Shown here in pieces: positions 1-8,218 of a stretch of DNA of 12,124 nucleotides. A model generated the notes under the pieces. That model made no database searches, was not told the origin of the DNA, and was given only the letters and a program-made list of their open reading frames with translations. Origin of the DNA: Bacillota bacterium (GTDB lineage Bacteria > Bacillota > Sulfobacillia > RBS10-35 > JAJYVM01); the NCBI GenBank assembly GCA_021792015.1, contig JAJYVM010000073.1, positions 1 through 12,124 of the forward strand, given 5' to 3'. Both the position numbers and the translations under genes were made by a program. Positions within the stretch are counted from its first letter, which is position 1, and each line of letters starts with the position of its first letter.

Positions 1-200
1 CGCTGAGTACGGGATGTCGAACAGTTGCCGCGGGCCAAGGGCGCCGATGTCGCGCCCGTGCAGGGCCAGGTAGGTCCCGATCAAGCTGGAGAAGAAGACG
101 CACTCCGAGCCCAGGAACATCCAGAACCCGAGACGCTGGTTCTCGACGATCAGGCCGTGGCCCTCGTGGGCGGCGCCCGGAGCCTCCATCGCATGGCTGC

Positions 201-204
<4 letters not shown>
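1..204 (-). CDS. coxC: Cytochrome c oxidase subunit III, N-terminal part (cut by window edge)
   Basis: This is the third gene of the oxidase operon; only its first 68 codons are in the window. Subunit III is an integral membrane subunit that stabilises the catalytic core of heme-copper oxidases. The visible protein begins VSSHAMEAPGAAHEGHG and runs into the first membrane helix, QRLGFWMFLGSECVFFSSL, followed by GTYLALHGRD. The RLGFWMFLGSE block, with its Glu in the first helix, is typical of bacterial CoxC/CtaE. I chose the GTG at 202-204 because it overlaps the coxA stop (201-203, a GTGA overlap) and follows a G-rich GGGGGTGAG stretch. An in-frame ATG at 187-189 is the alternative and would remove five residues. 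Identity is secure from context and motif; the rest of the gene lies left of the window. Confidence 0.9.
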
Positions 205-2093
<1,889 letters not shown>

Positions 2094-2121
2094 GGACCTC
2101 GCTCCTTCCGCGCCGCGGGGC

Positions 2122-3180
2122 CTACTTCTGCTCTTCCAGGTACGCCGTCAGGTCCGTGATCTGCTGCTTGGACAGATGCAGGTTCGGCATGATGACATCC
2201 GGCATCAGGGCTGGCGGGTCGGCCAACCACCTGGCCATGTTGGCGTCGGTGTTGCTTAGGCTGTCCGAGGCGATCCCCTTGCGCAGCCCGAGGTTGGTCA
2301 GGTTCGGGCCAATCGTGCCCTGGAAGGTCGTCCCGTCGATGGTGTGGCACGCGCTGCAGCCAAGGGTGGCGAAGTCCTTGAAGCCGGCCTGGGCGGCGGG
2401 CGTCTGGGGCGTGGTGTTCGGGTGCTGCATCGTGTGCACCCAGGCCGTCCAGGCGCTGGGCGAGTCGGCGATCACGGAGAAGCGCATGAGCGCATGCGAG
2501 GCGCCGCACAGCTCCGCGCACTGCCCCGAGTAGTCGCCGGGCTTGGAAGCCTCCAGCCACATGCTGTTCGTCCGCCCCGGCACGGCGTCGAGCTTGCCGG
2601 CGAGGCGCGGCACCCAGAAGCTGTGGATCACGTCTGCGGATGTGAGGCTGAGGCTGATCTGCGTGCCGGCGGGAATGTGCATCTCGTCGGCGGTGACGAT
2701 GTGCAGGCTCGGGTAGTCGAACTCCCACCACCACTGGTGGCCGACCACGTTGACCTGAAGGGCCGTCGACGGATCCGGCGCGCTGGCGGCGGCGAACGAA
2801 TCCTTGACCGTGGGCACCGCCAGAACGGCCAGCAGGAGCACCGGGATGACGGTCCACACGAACTCCAGGCGCGTGTTGCCCTCGACCTGCTCAGGCAGTG
2901 CGCTTTCGCCGCGCCGGGCGCGGAAGCGGAAGATGATGGCCACCAGCAGCCCGAGGACGATGACGCCGACACCGAGCATGATCCAAAAGCCGAGGCCGAT
3001 GACCTGGAGTTCCATGTTGGCGACGGGTCCCGCCGGATTGAGCGCGGACTGCGGTGCCTGGCCGCATCCCGCCAGAGCCAGGACCGCCAGGACGAGCACC
3101 GCCGCCGCAGTCCACCGCTTCGCCCCGGAACGCCGTGCCCCCCGCAACCCGCACCGCCCCCGCTCCGCCTCATGACGCAT
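2122..3180 (-). CDS. coxB: Cytochrome c oxidase subunit II, lipoprotein with fused cytochrome c (caa3 type)
   Basis: The first gene of the oxidase operon encodes the electron-entry subunit (352 residues from the chosen start). Order of parts: basic n-region, hydrophobic stretch and lipobox LAGC with Cys39 as the predicted lipidation site; two membrane helices at about 60-84 and 106-124; a cupredoxin CuA domain; and a C-terminal cytochrome c domain. CuA ligands are all present: H186 in VIHSFWVP, then C221, E223, C225, H229 and M232 in CAELCGASHALM. The heme c site is C275-SA-C278-H279, with M331 (or M326) the likely distal ligand. The fused heme domain makes the complex caa3 type, drawing electrons directly from the bc1 complex or a carrier. 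The start (ATG 3178-3180) is chosen to give a sensible signal peptide but has no strong Shine-Dalgarno. A TTG at 3145-3147 is possible; an upstream in-frame extension to 3438 exists but encodes nothing signal-like. Confidence 0.95.
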   Translation of the reverse strand: MRHEAERGRCGLRGARRSGAKRWTAAAVLVLAVLALAGCGQAPQSALNPAGPVANMELQVIGLGFWIMLGVGVIVLGLLVAIIFRFRARRGESALPEQVEGNTRLEFVWTVIPVLLLAVLAVPTVKDSFAAASAPDPSTALQVNVVGHQWWWEFDYPSLHIVTADEMHIPAGTQISLSLTSADVIHSFWVPRLAGKLDAVPGRTNSMWLEASKPGDYSGQCAELCGASHALMRFSVIADSPSAWTAWVHTMQHPNTTPQTPAAQAGFKDFATLGCSACHTIDGTTFQGTIGPNLTNLGLRKGIASDSLSNTDANMARWLADPPALMPDVIMPNLHLSKQQITDLTAYLEEQK

Positions 3181-3566
3181 GAGCCCGCAAAATCCAAGGA
3201 ATAACGTAACCGGTTTGCTCCGGGGCCTCAACAACCCCAATGGGTGATGATGCCCGAAGGCAAATCGCGCCAATCCGGACGCCGATCTCCATACCTTCCA
3301 CTCGGGGCCCACATATCCCTCCGGCGCGCCGTTGCGCAGCCCACCATGCGCGCGACCGCCCGCCCGGACCCGTGCGGCTATGGGAGGCATCACCTGGCCA
3401 ATCCTGTCCCCGGCTCGCGCCGCCGCGGCAAGCCGCACCCCGCCGTGCCGCCAGCCCGGCCGCGGGGTGGCGCCGCCACTGCGGCGGGACGATAATCAAC
3501 CCCAGACTCTTGAGACTCATGAGTGCACGGACGAACCCGTGCGCTCCGCGTGGAGGTCTTCGGTCC
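3181..3566. other. Divergent intergenic region between coxB and the MFS gene
   Basis: This stretch separates the minus-strand cox operon from the plus-strand transporter, so promoters for both should lie here. I see no convincing protein: the open frames across it have the arginine/proline-rich composition of GC-rich noise. On the plus strand GATAAT at 3491-3496 resembles a -10 box, but the position 17 nt upstream (TGGCGC) is a poor -35. For the cox operon I could not settle on a promoter. The part from about 3420 to 3490 is very GC-rich with several overlapping small hairpins, for example GTGGC-GCC-GCCAC at 3467-3479. No known riboswitch or operator was recognised. Confidence 0.5.
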
Positions 3567-4904
3567 GTGCGCGCCAATTCGCGAATCCTCGCCGTCTATC
3601 TGGCGGGCGTGTTCATCGGGTCCCTGGACACCAACGTCCTGGGACCCGTGCTGCCAAGCATCGCGCGCGGCCTGCACGTGTCGTTCGCCTGGACCGCCTG
3701 GACCGTTACGGCTTACATGGTGGCCTACGTCACCTCGACGGCCATCGGCGGCGCCAGCGGCGACCGCTACGGCCGCCACCGCCTCTTCGTGCTCGGCATC
3801 GCCGGCTTTGGCGCCGCCTCGCTGCTGGCGGCCCTGTCCCAGGGATTCGGCATCTTCGTCCTGGCCCGGGTCATCCAGGGCGCCGCGGCCGGCCTGGTCT
3901 ACCCGAATGCCATGGCGCAGGGCACGGACCAGTTCCCGCCCGAGCGGCGCGGGGCCGCCCTCGGCCTCTTCGGCGCGATCTTCGGCCTGGCGACCATCAT
4001 CGGGCCAAATGTGGGCGGCGCCCTCGGCCAGTACGTGGGCTGGCAGTCGATCTTCTGGCTGAACGTGCCGTTCGCGCTCATCGTGCTGGCGATGGCCCGC
4101 GGCCTGCCCGCCGGCGCCAGCCGCGCCGCACAGGCGGTGCCGGACTGGCTGGGCGGCGTCGGCTTCGCCGGCTTCCTGGCTTCCCTGCTGCTGCTGATCA
4201 GCACCGGACAGCCGCTCATCGCCGCCGCCTGCGCCGCCTGCCTCGTCCTCTTCCTGGCCCGCCAGCGGGGCGCCGCCAAGCCCTTCCTGGACGCGCGGCC
4301 GCTGCGCAGCGGCCGCGGTGTCGCGATCATCGCGGGGGCAGCGCTGGTCGGTTACGACCTGGCGGCCGCGGTGTTCGTGCCCACCCTGGCGCAGCGGGCC
4401 CTGCATTTCTCAGTGCTGCAATCGGGTCTCGCCCTGATGCCCGCCGCCGTGTCGGGCGCCGTGCTGGCGGGCGTGGCCGGCGTGATGTCCGATCGGGTCG
4501 GCCCCCGCATCCTGCTGCAGATCGGTATGGTGGCGGCCGTCGCGGGCGGCGTTCTGCTCTCGCTGCCCCACCTCACCCTGGCGGCCTTCTTCTCCGCCAT
4601 GGTCCTCTTCGGCATCGCCACCTCGCTGACGCTGAGCGCACCGCTCAACCGGCTCGGCATGGCCCTCTACCGCGACGAGCAATCCGCCGAGGCGCTCTCG
4701 CTGATGGCGGTTTTCCGCTCCGTGGGCCTGGCCGCCGGGGCCGTCCTGATGACCCTCGCCCTCGGCTGGCGGGGCTTTCCCGCCATGTTCGGCAGCGTGG
4801 CCCTGGCCTCGCTCCTGGGCGCCGTGGCCTTCACCATGGTGCCGGATGTCCGCCCGGCCGCGCGAGGGATCGCACGGGTTCCGCCCGCGCGATCGCGGGT
4901 GTAG
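3567..4904 (+). CDS. MFS transporter, drug/H+ antiporter type
   Basis: This is an integral membrane secondary transporter, probably a proton-driven efflux pump; the substrate cannot be read from the sequence. Using the GTG start it has 445 residues, mostly hydrophobic helices. Motifs: an acidic residue in helix 1 (D21, in SLDTNVLGPVLPSI); motif A between helices 2 and 3 (GGASGDRYGRHR, 61-72); motif B (LARVIQGAAAG, with R101); and antiporter motif C (GAIFGLATIIGPNVGG, 136-151). Motif C argues for efflux rather than uptake. Helix 1 resembles DHA2/EmrB-QacA pumps, but the length is short for a 14-helix member, so about 12 helices is more likely. I favour GTG 3567 because GGAGG lies at 3552-3556, 10 nt upstream. 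ATG 3519 is in frame, adds 16 residues and lacks a clear ribosome-binding site. The last 12 residues are encoded by a stem-loop repeat (4866-4897), so the native C-terminus appears to have been replaced or extended. Confidence 0.88.
   Translation: MRANSRILAVYLAGVFIGSLDTNVLGPVLPSIARGLHVSFAWTAWTVTAYMVAYVTSTAIGGASGDRYGRHRLFVLGIAGFGAASLLAALSQGFGIFVLARVIQGAAAGLVYPNAMAQGTDQFPPERRGAALGLFGAIFGLATIIGPNVGGALGQYVGWQSIFWLNVPFALIVLAMARGLPAGASRAAQAVPDWLGGVGFAGFLASLLLLISTGQPLIAAACAACLVLFLARQRGAAKPFLDARPLRSGRGVAIIAGAALVGYDLAAAVFVPTLAQRALHFSVLQSGLALMPAAVSGAVLAGVAGVMSDRVGPRILLQIGMVAAVAGGVLLSLPHLTLAAFFSAMVLFGIATSLTLSAPLNRLGMALYRDEQSAEALSLMAVFRSVGLAAGAVLMTLALGWRGFPAMFGSVALASLLGAVAFTMVPDVRPAARGIARVPPARSRV
4866..4897. 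repeat. Stem-loop repeat, copy 1 (inside the MFS 3' end)
   Basis: A 32-nt unit, almost identical to the unit at 4904-4936 apart from one inserted base. It folds on itself: GATCGC (4868-4873) pairs with GCGATC (4889-4894), and CGGG (4875-4878) pairs with CCCG (4884-4887), leaving a TTCCG loop and a single A/C mismatch. It lies in the coding frame of the MFS gene and encodes its last residues. The palindrome plus tandem copy arrangement resembles REP-like intergenic repeats. A transcriptional role such as mRNA 3'-end protection is possible, but there is no T-run typical of an intrinsic terminator. Confidence 0.85.
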
Positions 4905-4936
4905 GGATCGCCACGGGTTCCGCCCGCGCGATCGCG
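4904..4936. repeat. Stem-loop repeat, copy 2 (between MFS and MBL genes)
   Basis: Second copy, 33 nt, starting on the last base of the MFS stop codon (TAG 4902-4904), with a 38-nt period relative to copy 1. The same stems form: GATCGC (4906-4911) with GCGATC (4928-4933), and CGGG (4914-4917) with CCCG (4923-4926) around TTCCG. It ends five nucleotides before the Shine-Dalgarno sequence of the downstream MBL gene (4942-4949), so its folding could influence read-through or translation of that gene. That effect is inference; the repeat and its symmetry are directly visible. Confidence 0.85.
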
Positions 4937-4956
4937 AGTTCAAGGAGGGCAACCGC

Positions 4957-5931
4957 TTGACGACTGAAGTCGCCCCCGGCGTCCACCTGGTCGAGATTCC
5001 GATCCCCGTCGCCCTCCGCGTGGTGAACTGTTACGTCCTGCGCGCCGCCGACGGGGTCACGATCGTCGACACCGGCTTTCACACGCCGCCGACCGAGGAG
5101 GCGTGGCGGGCGGCCCTGGCGGAGCTGGGCCTCGGCTTCGGCGATATCGCCAAGATCGTGGTGACCCACTTCCACCCCGACCACTACGGCGCGGCGGGCT
5201 GGCTGCAGCAGCAGACGGGCGCGCCCGTCCTGATGCCGGCGACGGAGCGGCCCCAGGTGGAGCGCACCTGGTCGGCGGGCAGCAACGTCGCCGGGTCGCT
5301 GACCAGCTTCTTCGCCGGCCACGGCCTGCCCCCGGAGCTCGGCGAGGCCATCGCCGACGTCCAGAACCTGCAGCGCAGCCGCGTGCAGCCCCAGCCGCGG
5401 ATCACCTGGCTGCCCGAAGGCCGGCCGGTGGCCTTCGGCGGCCGCACGTGGCTTCCGATTTGGACGCCCGGCCACAGCGAGGGCCTGATGGTCTTCTGGT
5501 CGGAGACCGACCGCCTGCTGCTGGCCGATGACATGATCCTGCAGCGCATCACGCCCAACATCAGCCTCTGGCCGGGTATGAAGGTCAACCCGCTGCGGCA
5601 GTACCTGGCCTCCCTCGACAAGGTGGCGCCGCTGCCGGCCGCGCTGACGCTGACCGGCCATCGCCGGCTGGTCGAGGACCTGCAGCTGCGCGTCGCCGAG
5701 CTGAAGGAGCACCACCGGAGCCGCCTGCAGATTGTGCGCGACGCCGTCGCCGACGGCAAGCGCGACGCCTGGAGCGTGGGGCTGGTCGTCTTCGGGCCCC
5801 ACGACGACCCGCACAACGTCCGGTTCGCCCTCGCCGAAACCCTCGCCCACCTGGAGTACCTGGTGGAGGAGGGAGCCCTCCTGCGGCAGCAGGAGGACTC
5901 CCAGGTCCGCTACAGGATCGCCAGCGCCTGA
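4957..5931 (+). CDS. MBL-fold metallohydrolase with C-terminal winged-helix-like region
   Basis: A predicted soluble di-metal hydrolase of 324 residues, similar in layout to the LACTB2/glyoxalase-II-like branch of the metallo-beta-lactamase fold; the true substrate is unknown. The metal site is complete: H71, H73, D75 and H76 in THFHPDHYG, H173 in TPGHSEG, D192 in LLADDM, and H235 in LTGHRRLV. After the fold (about residue 245 on) comes a charged helix (LRVAELKEHHRSRLQIV) and a region ending LEYLVEEGALLRQQ...VRYRI, which looks like the small winged-helix cap of this branch. The start is TTG 4957-4959, supported by AAGGAGGG at 4942-4949 with 7 nt spacing and by the Pfam-like beginning VAPGVHLVEIPIP. 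The frame upstream runs through the hairpin repeats and is not protein-like. It follows the MFS gene by 52 nt on the same strand, so co-transcription is possible. Its 3' end overlaps the convergent peptidase gene by 22 nt. Confidence 0.92.
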   Translation: MTTEVAPGVHLVEIPIPVALRVVNCYVLRAADGVTIVDTGFHTPPTEEAWRAALAELGLGFGDIAKIVVTHFHPDHYGAAGWLQQQTGAPVLMPATERPQVERTWSAGSNVAGSLTSFFAGHGLPPELGEAIADVQNLQRSRVQPQPRITWLPEGRPVAFGGRTWLPIWTPGHSEGLMVFWSETDRLLLADDMILQRITPNISLWPGMKVNPLRQYLASLDKVAPLPAALTLTGHRRLVEDLQLRVAELKEHHRSRLQIVRDAVADGKRDAWSVGLVVFGPHDDPHNVRFALAETLAHLEYLVEEGALLRQQEDSQVRYRIASA

Positions 5932-7556
5932 GCCAGCGCGTGGACCACCCGGTTCTGCTCGCGGGTGAGATCGACCGCCAGGAACCGGGCCGCATCCGGA
6001 TCCGCCCCGGCCAGCGCCCTGGCCGGCTGCAGGCCCGGCAGCAGGCCCACCGGCAGCGCCGGGTCGTGGCCGAACCGCCCGGCCCGCGTGTAGAGCACGG
6101 GGTTGATGAGGCGCGCGAGGGCCTTCTGGGTCGCATCGTCCGGCTGCTTGCCGGCAAGGGCCGCGCCGAGGGCGTCGGCCGCCGCGAGGCTGGGACGCAG
6201 GTCGAACCCGAACTCCGACAGCCCATGTAGCACGTGGCGCACTTCGTGCGCCGCGTCCTCGAACCGGAACGGCAGCCGCTGGTCCGTACAGAGCCGCGCC
6301 ACCACGCCGACGTACAGGCGCGCGTCCCGCGCCAGGGCGTCCGCGTCCATGTGGTCGAAGGTGTCGTCGGGGCTGTGCCACCACCAGGCCGTTCCCCCGG
6401 TCCGGCGCTGCCCGCGAGCCGCGGTGATGCCCGCCGTGAGGTCGTCGCCAGCCGCCTGCGTGGACACCCCGCCCAGCACGGCCGTCGCGCCGAGGCCCCA
6501 AAACGACTGGTCGTGGCTGCGGCTCATCGGCCGGCCGTCGCACCCGGCGTAGCCCTGCGCCGCGTAGACCTCCGCCACGACACGCCGCGCCTCGGCCATC
6601 ACCAGCGGGTTGAGGTCGACGACGGAGCCCTTGGCGCCGGAGGAGTCCACATTGACGTGCGCGACGCAGTGGGCGTCGAGGTCGGCGAACGCGTGGTCGA
6701 CGTACCACGTCGAGCTGGAATAGCGCCCGTGGGAGTGGCCGGACCAGAAGGCCAGCCGCAGGCGGCGCTTCAGGTCGGATGCGTGCTGGGCCAGAACCCG
6801 CCCCGTCTCCACCATGACGGCGTTGGCGCCGCCGTTGTCCATCACGCCGTAGTACCAGGAGTCCACGTGGCCGCTGAAGAGGACGAAGTCGTCGCCCGAG
6901 CCGATCTCGGCGACCAGGGTCGGCGTCCGGCGCCAGCCGGTGTCGCTGGCGGCCAGGATGCGCACCCGCACGGTGCCGGCGGCGAGGCGGGCGCGCAGGG
7001 CCGCCCCCGCATCCCGGTTGACGGAGACGACCGTGACGTCGGGCAGCTGCCCCAATTCGGCCGCCCCGGGGCTGCCCCAGACGGGCGACACGATCATCTC
7101 GTGGATCTCGGGACCGGGGTTGACCATGATGACGGCACCGGCACCAGCCGCCCTGGCGGCCACCGCGCCGCCCGGCGAGGCCAGCCCGTCCAGCAGCACG
7201 GCCTTGCCGCGCGCGGACCCGTCCACCGGCATGGCGCCCTTGCCGTCGAGCAGGTCGAGGTCGATGCCGCCCGCTGGGGTCGAGCGGCTGAAGCTGTGGG
7301 TGATGGCGTAAAAACCCTCGGTGATGGGGCCGATCACCTGCACGCCGGCCGCCAGGGGCAGGCTGATGTACGCGTCGTGCTCGGTCAGCGTCGTCGTGAA
7401 GCCGTACCCGTCCAGGCGCTCCCGCAGGCGGGCGAAGGCCTCGCGCTCGTCGGCCGAGCCCGACAGCCGCTTGAGGTCGCCGATGAGGCTGAGGTGGTCC
7501 CAGGCGTGCGCCGCACTGACCAGGTCCTCCAAACTCACACCCCCCGCAGGGGGCAT
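5910..7556 (-). CDS. M28-type peptidase with PA-like insert, lacking the usual Glu-Glu pair
   Basis: A predicted cytoplasmic zinc aminopeptidase-like protein of 548 residues with no signal peptide. The middle part (about 105-200) resembles a PA domain (GKAVLLDGLASPGGAVAARA...GAVIMVNPG). The M28 core follows: GHVDSW (H230, D232), DNGGANAVMVE with the bridging Asp D240, the NVDSSG Asp D304, and the final His H394 in WWWHSPDDT. In ordinary M28 enzymes a Glu-Glu pair (catalytic base plus zinc ligand) follows a W/GG motif; here that place reads WSGHSHGRYSSSTWY (271-285), so His/Ser replace both Glu. I recall a branch of M28-like proteins sharing GHS-x-GRY, so this is probably a family variant, not decay; activity is uncertain. 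The start ATG 7554-7556 lies 17 nt after GGAGG (7574-7578), long for a ribosome site. GTG 7536-7538 is an alternative. It is 21 nt downstream of the DUF983 gene and likely in one operon with it. Confidence 0.87.
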   Translation of the reverse strand: MPPAGGVSLEDLVSAAHAWDHLSLIGDLKRLSGSADEREAFARLRERLDGYGFTTTLTEHDAYISLPLAAGVQVIGPITEGFYAITHSFSRSTPAGGIDLDLLDGKGAMPVDGSARGKAVLLDGLASPGGAVAARAAGAGAVIMVNPGPEIHEMIVSPVWGSPGAAELGQLPDVTVVSVNRDAGAALRARLAAGTVRVRILAASDTGWRRTPTLVAEIGSGDDFVLFSGHVDSWYYGVMDNGGANAVMVETGRVLAQHASDLKRRLRLAFWSGHSHGRYSSSTWYVDHAFADLDAHCVAHVNVDSSGAKGSVVDLNPLVMAEARRVVAEVYAAQGYAGCDGRPMSRSHDQSFWGLGATAVLGGVSTQAAGDDLTAGITAARGQRRTGGTAWWWHSPDDTFDHMDADALARDARLYVGVVARLCTDQRLPFRFEDAAHEVRHVLHGLSEFGFDLRPSLAAADALGAALAGKQPDDATQKALARLINPVLYTRAGRFGHDPALPVGLLPGLQPARALAGADPDAARFLAVDLTREQNRVVHALAQALAIL

Positions 7557-7577
7557 TCCACGCCGTCTGGCAGCCTC

Positions 7578-7967
7578 CTACTGCATGCGCCGCATGGCAT
7601 ACAGGATGCCCAGGGTCCCGCCGACGAGGAACGGGTACATCAGGGGATACACGGTCGCAACGTAGGCGAGCGTAATGATCCCGTGCACCAGGTGCGACGG
7701 GTGCACCGTCAGCTCGAGCGCGAACAGCCCGAACGCCAGAATCAGGTAAGGGATCCAGACGGTCACGATCAGCATGGCGCCGAAGTCGCCGGGCGTGGGC
7801 GCCAGGACGATGCCGCAGTTCGGGCAGTGGTGCCGCACGCGAAACCAGCCGTCGAAGATGGGGCCCTCATGGCAGTGCGGGCAGCGGCGGCGCAGCCCCG
7901 AGCTGAGCGCGGCGCCGAGGTGGTCGAAAAACGAGCCCTCGCCGGGCTTGATCTCCTTCACAGACAA
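7578..7967 (-). CDS. DUF983 family zinc-ribbon membrane protein
   Basis: A 129-residue protein of the DUF983 family, function unproven. The N-terminal part carries a zinc-ribbon-like pair: C29-x2-C32 followed by EGPIF, then C48-x2-C51-G. This CPxCxxGxxF...CPxCG pattern is the family signature. Two or more hydrophobic segments follow (about 63-86 and 92-124), ending in a basic tail, so it should sit in the cytoplasmic membrane with the ribbon in the cytosol. DUF983 genes are often seen near heme-copper oxidase genes in other bacteria; here the oxidase operon is about 4 kb away on the same strand, so the link is only suggestive. Start: TTG 7965-7967 with AGGGAGG 10 nt upstream (7978-7984). An in-frame GTG at 7959-7961 is spaced less well. 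The stop codon TAG overlaps the GGAGG that serves the following peptidase gene. Confidence 0.9.
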   Translation of the reverse strand: MSVKEIKPGEGSFFDHLGAALSSGLRRRCPHCHEGPIFDGWFRVRHHCPNCGIVLAPTPGDFGAMLIVTVWIPYLILAFGLFALELTVHPSHLVHGIITLAYVATVYPLMYPFLVGGTLGILYAMRRMQ

Positions 7968-8218
7968 TCGCGAGGCGCCTCCCTACCGTCATTCAGCCTG
8001 CCCGCGCCAGGATGCGGCCATGACGACGCCACCGCCCCTGAGCGGCGCCATGTCCGGCCGGCGCCGCCAGCCGCGAATATGCGCCATGATCGGGCGAACT
8101 GGGTCGCCGCGGGCGCCGCCGTCCCTTCGGCCGCCCTTCCGGCCCATCCGACCCTCCCTGCGCCGCCGTCCTGCCCTTACCATGGAGACGTGGATGGAGG
8201 CAGAAGGGGGCACGGGCC

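Noticed and set aside
3240..3566. Upstream extension of the MFS protein by up to 109 residues
   Set aside because: The extra sequence is Arg/Pro-rich with no membrane character and would use up the intergenic region needed for the divergent promoters; the GTG at 3567 has a ribosome site and ATG 3519 is the only other reasonable start.
4889..4935. GCGATCGC octamers as cyanobacterial HIP1 sites
   Set aside because: Both occurrences are part of the stem-loop repeat and I noticed none elsewhere in the window; the other genes do not suggest a cyanobacterium.
4866..4936. CRISPR array
   Set aside because: Only two copies with a 6-nt gap between units, far too short for spacers, and no cas genes nearby.
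4846..4956. Upstream extension of the MBL protein through the hairpin repeats, starting at ATG 4846
   Set aside because: The N-terminal residues would be repeat-encoded and would overlap the MFS gene; the TTG at 4957 has a strong Shine-Dalgarno and begins the conserved fold.
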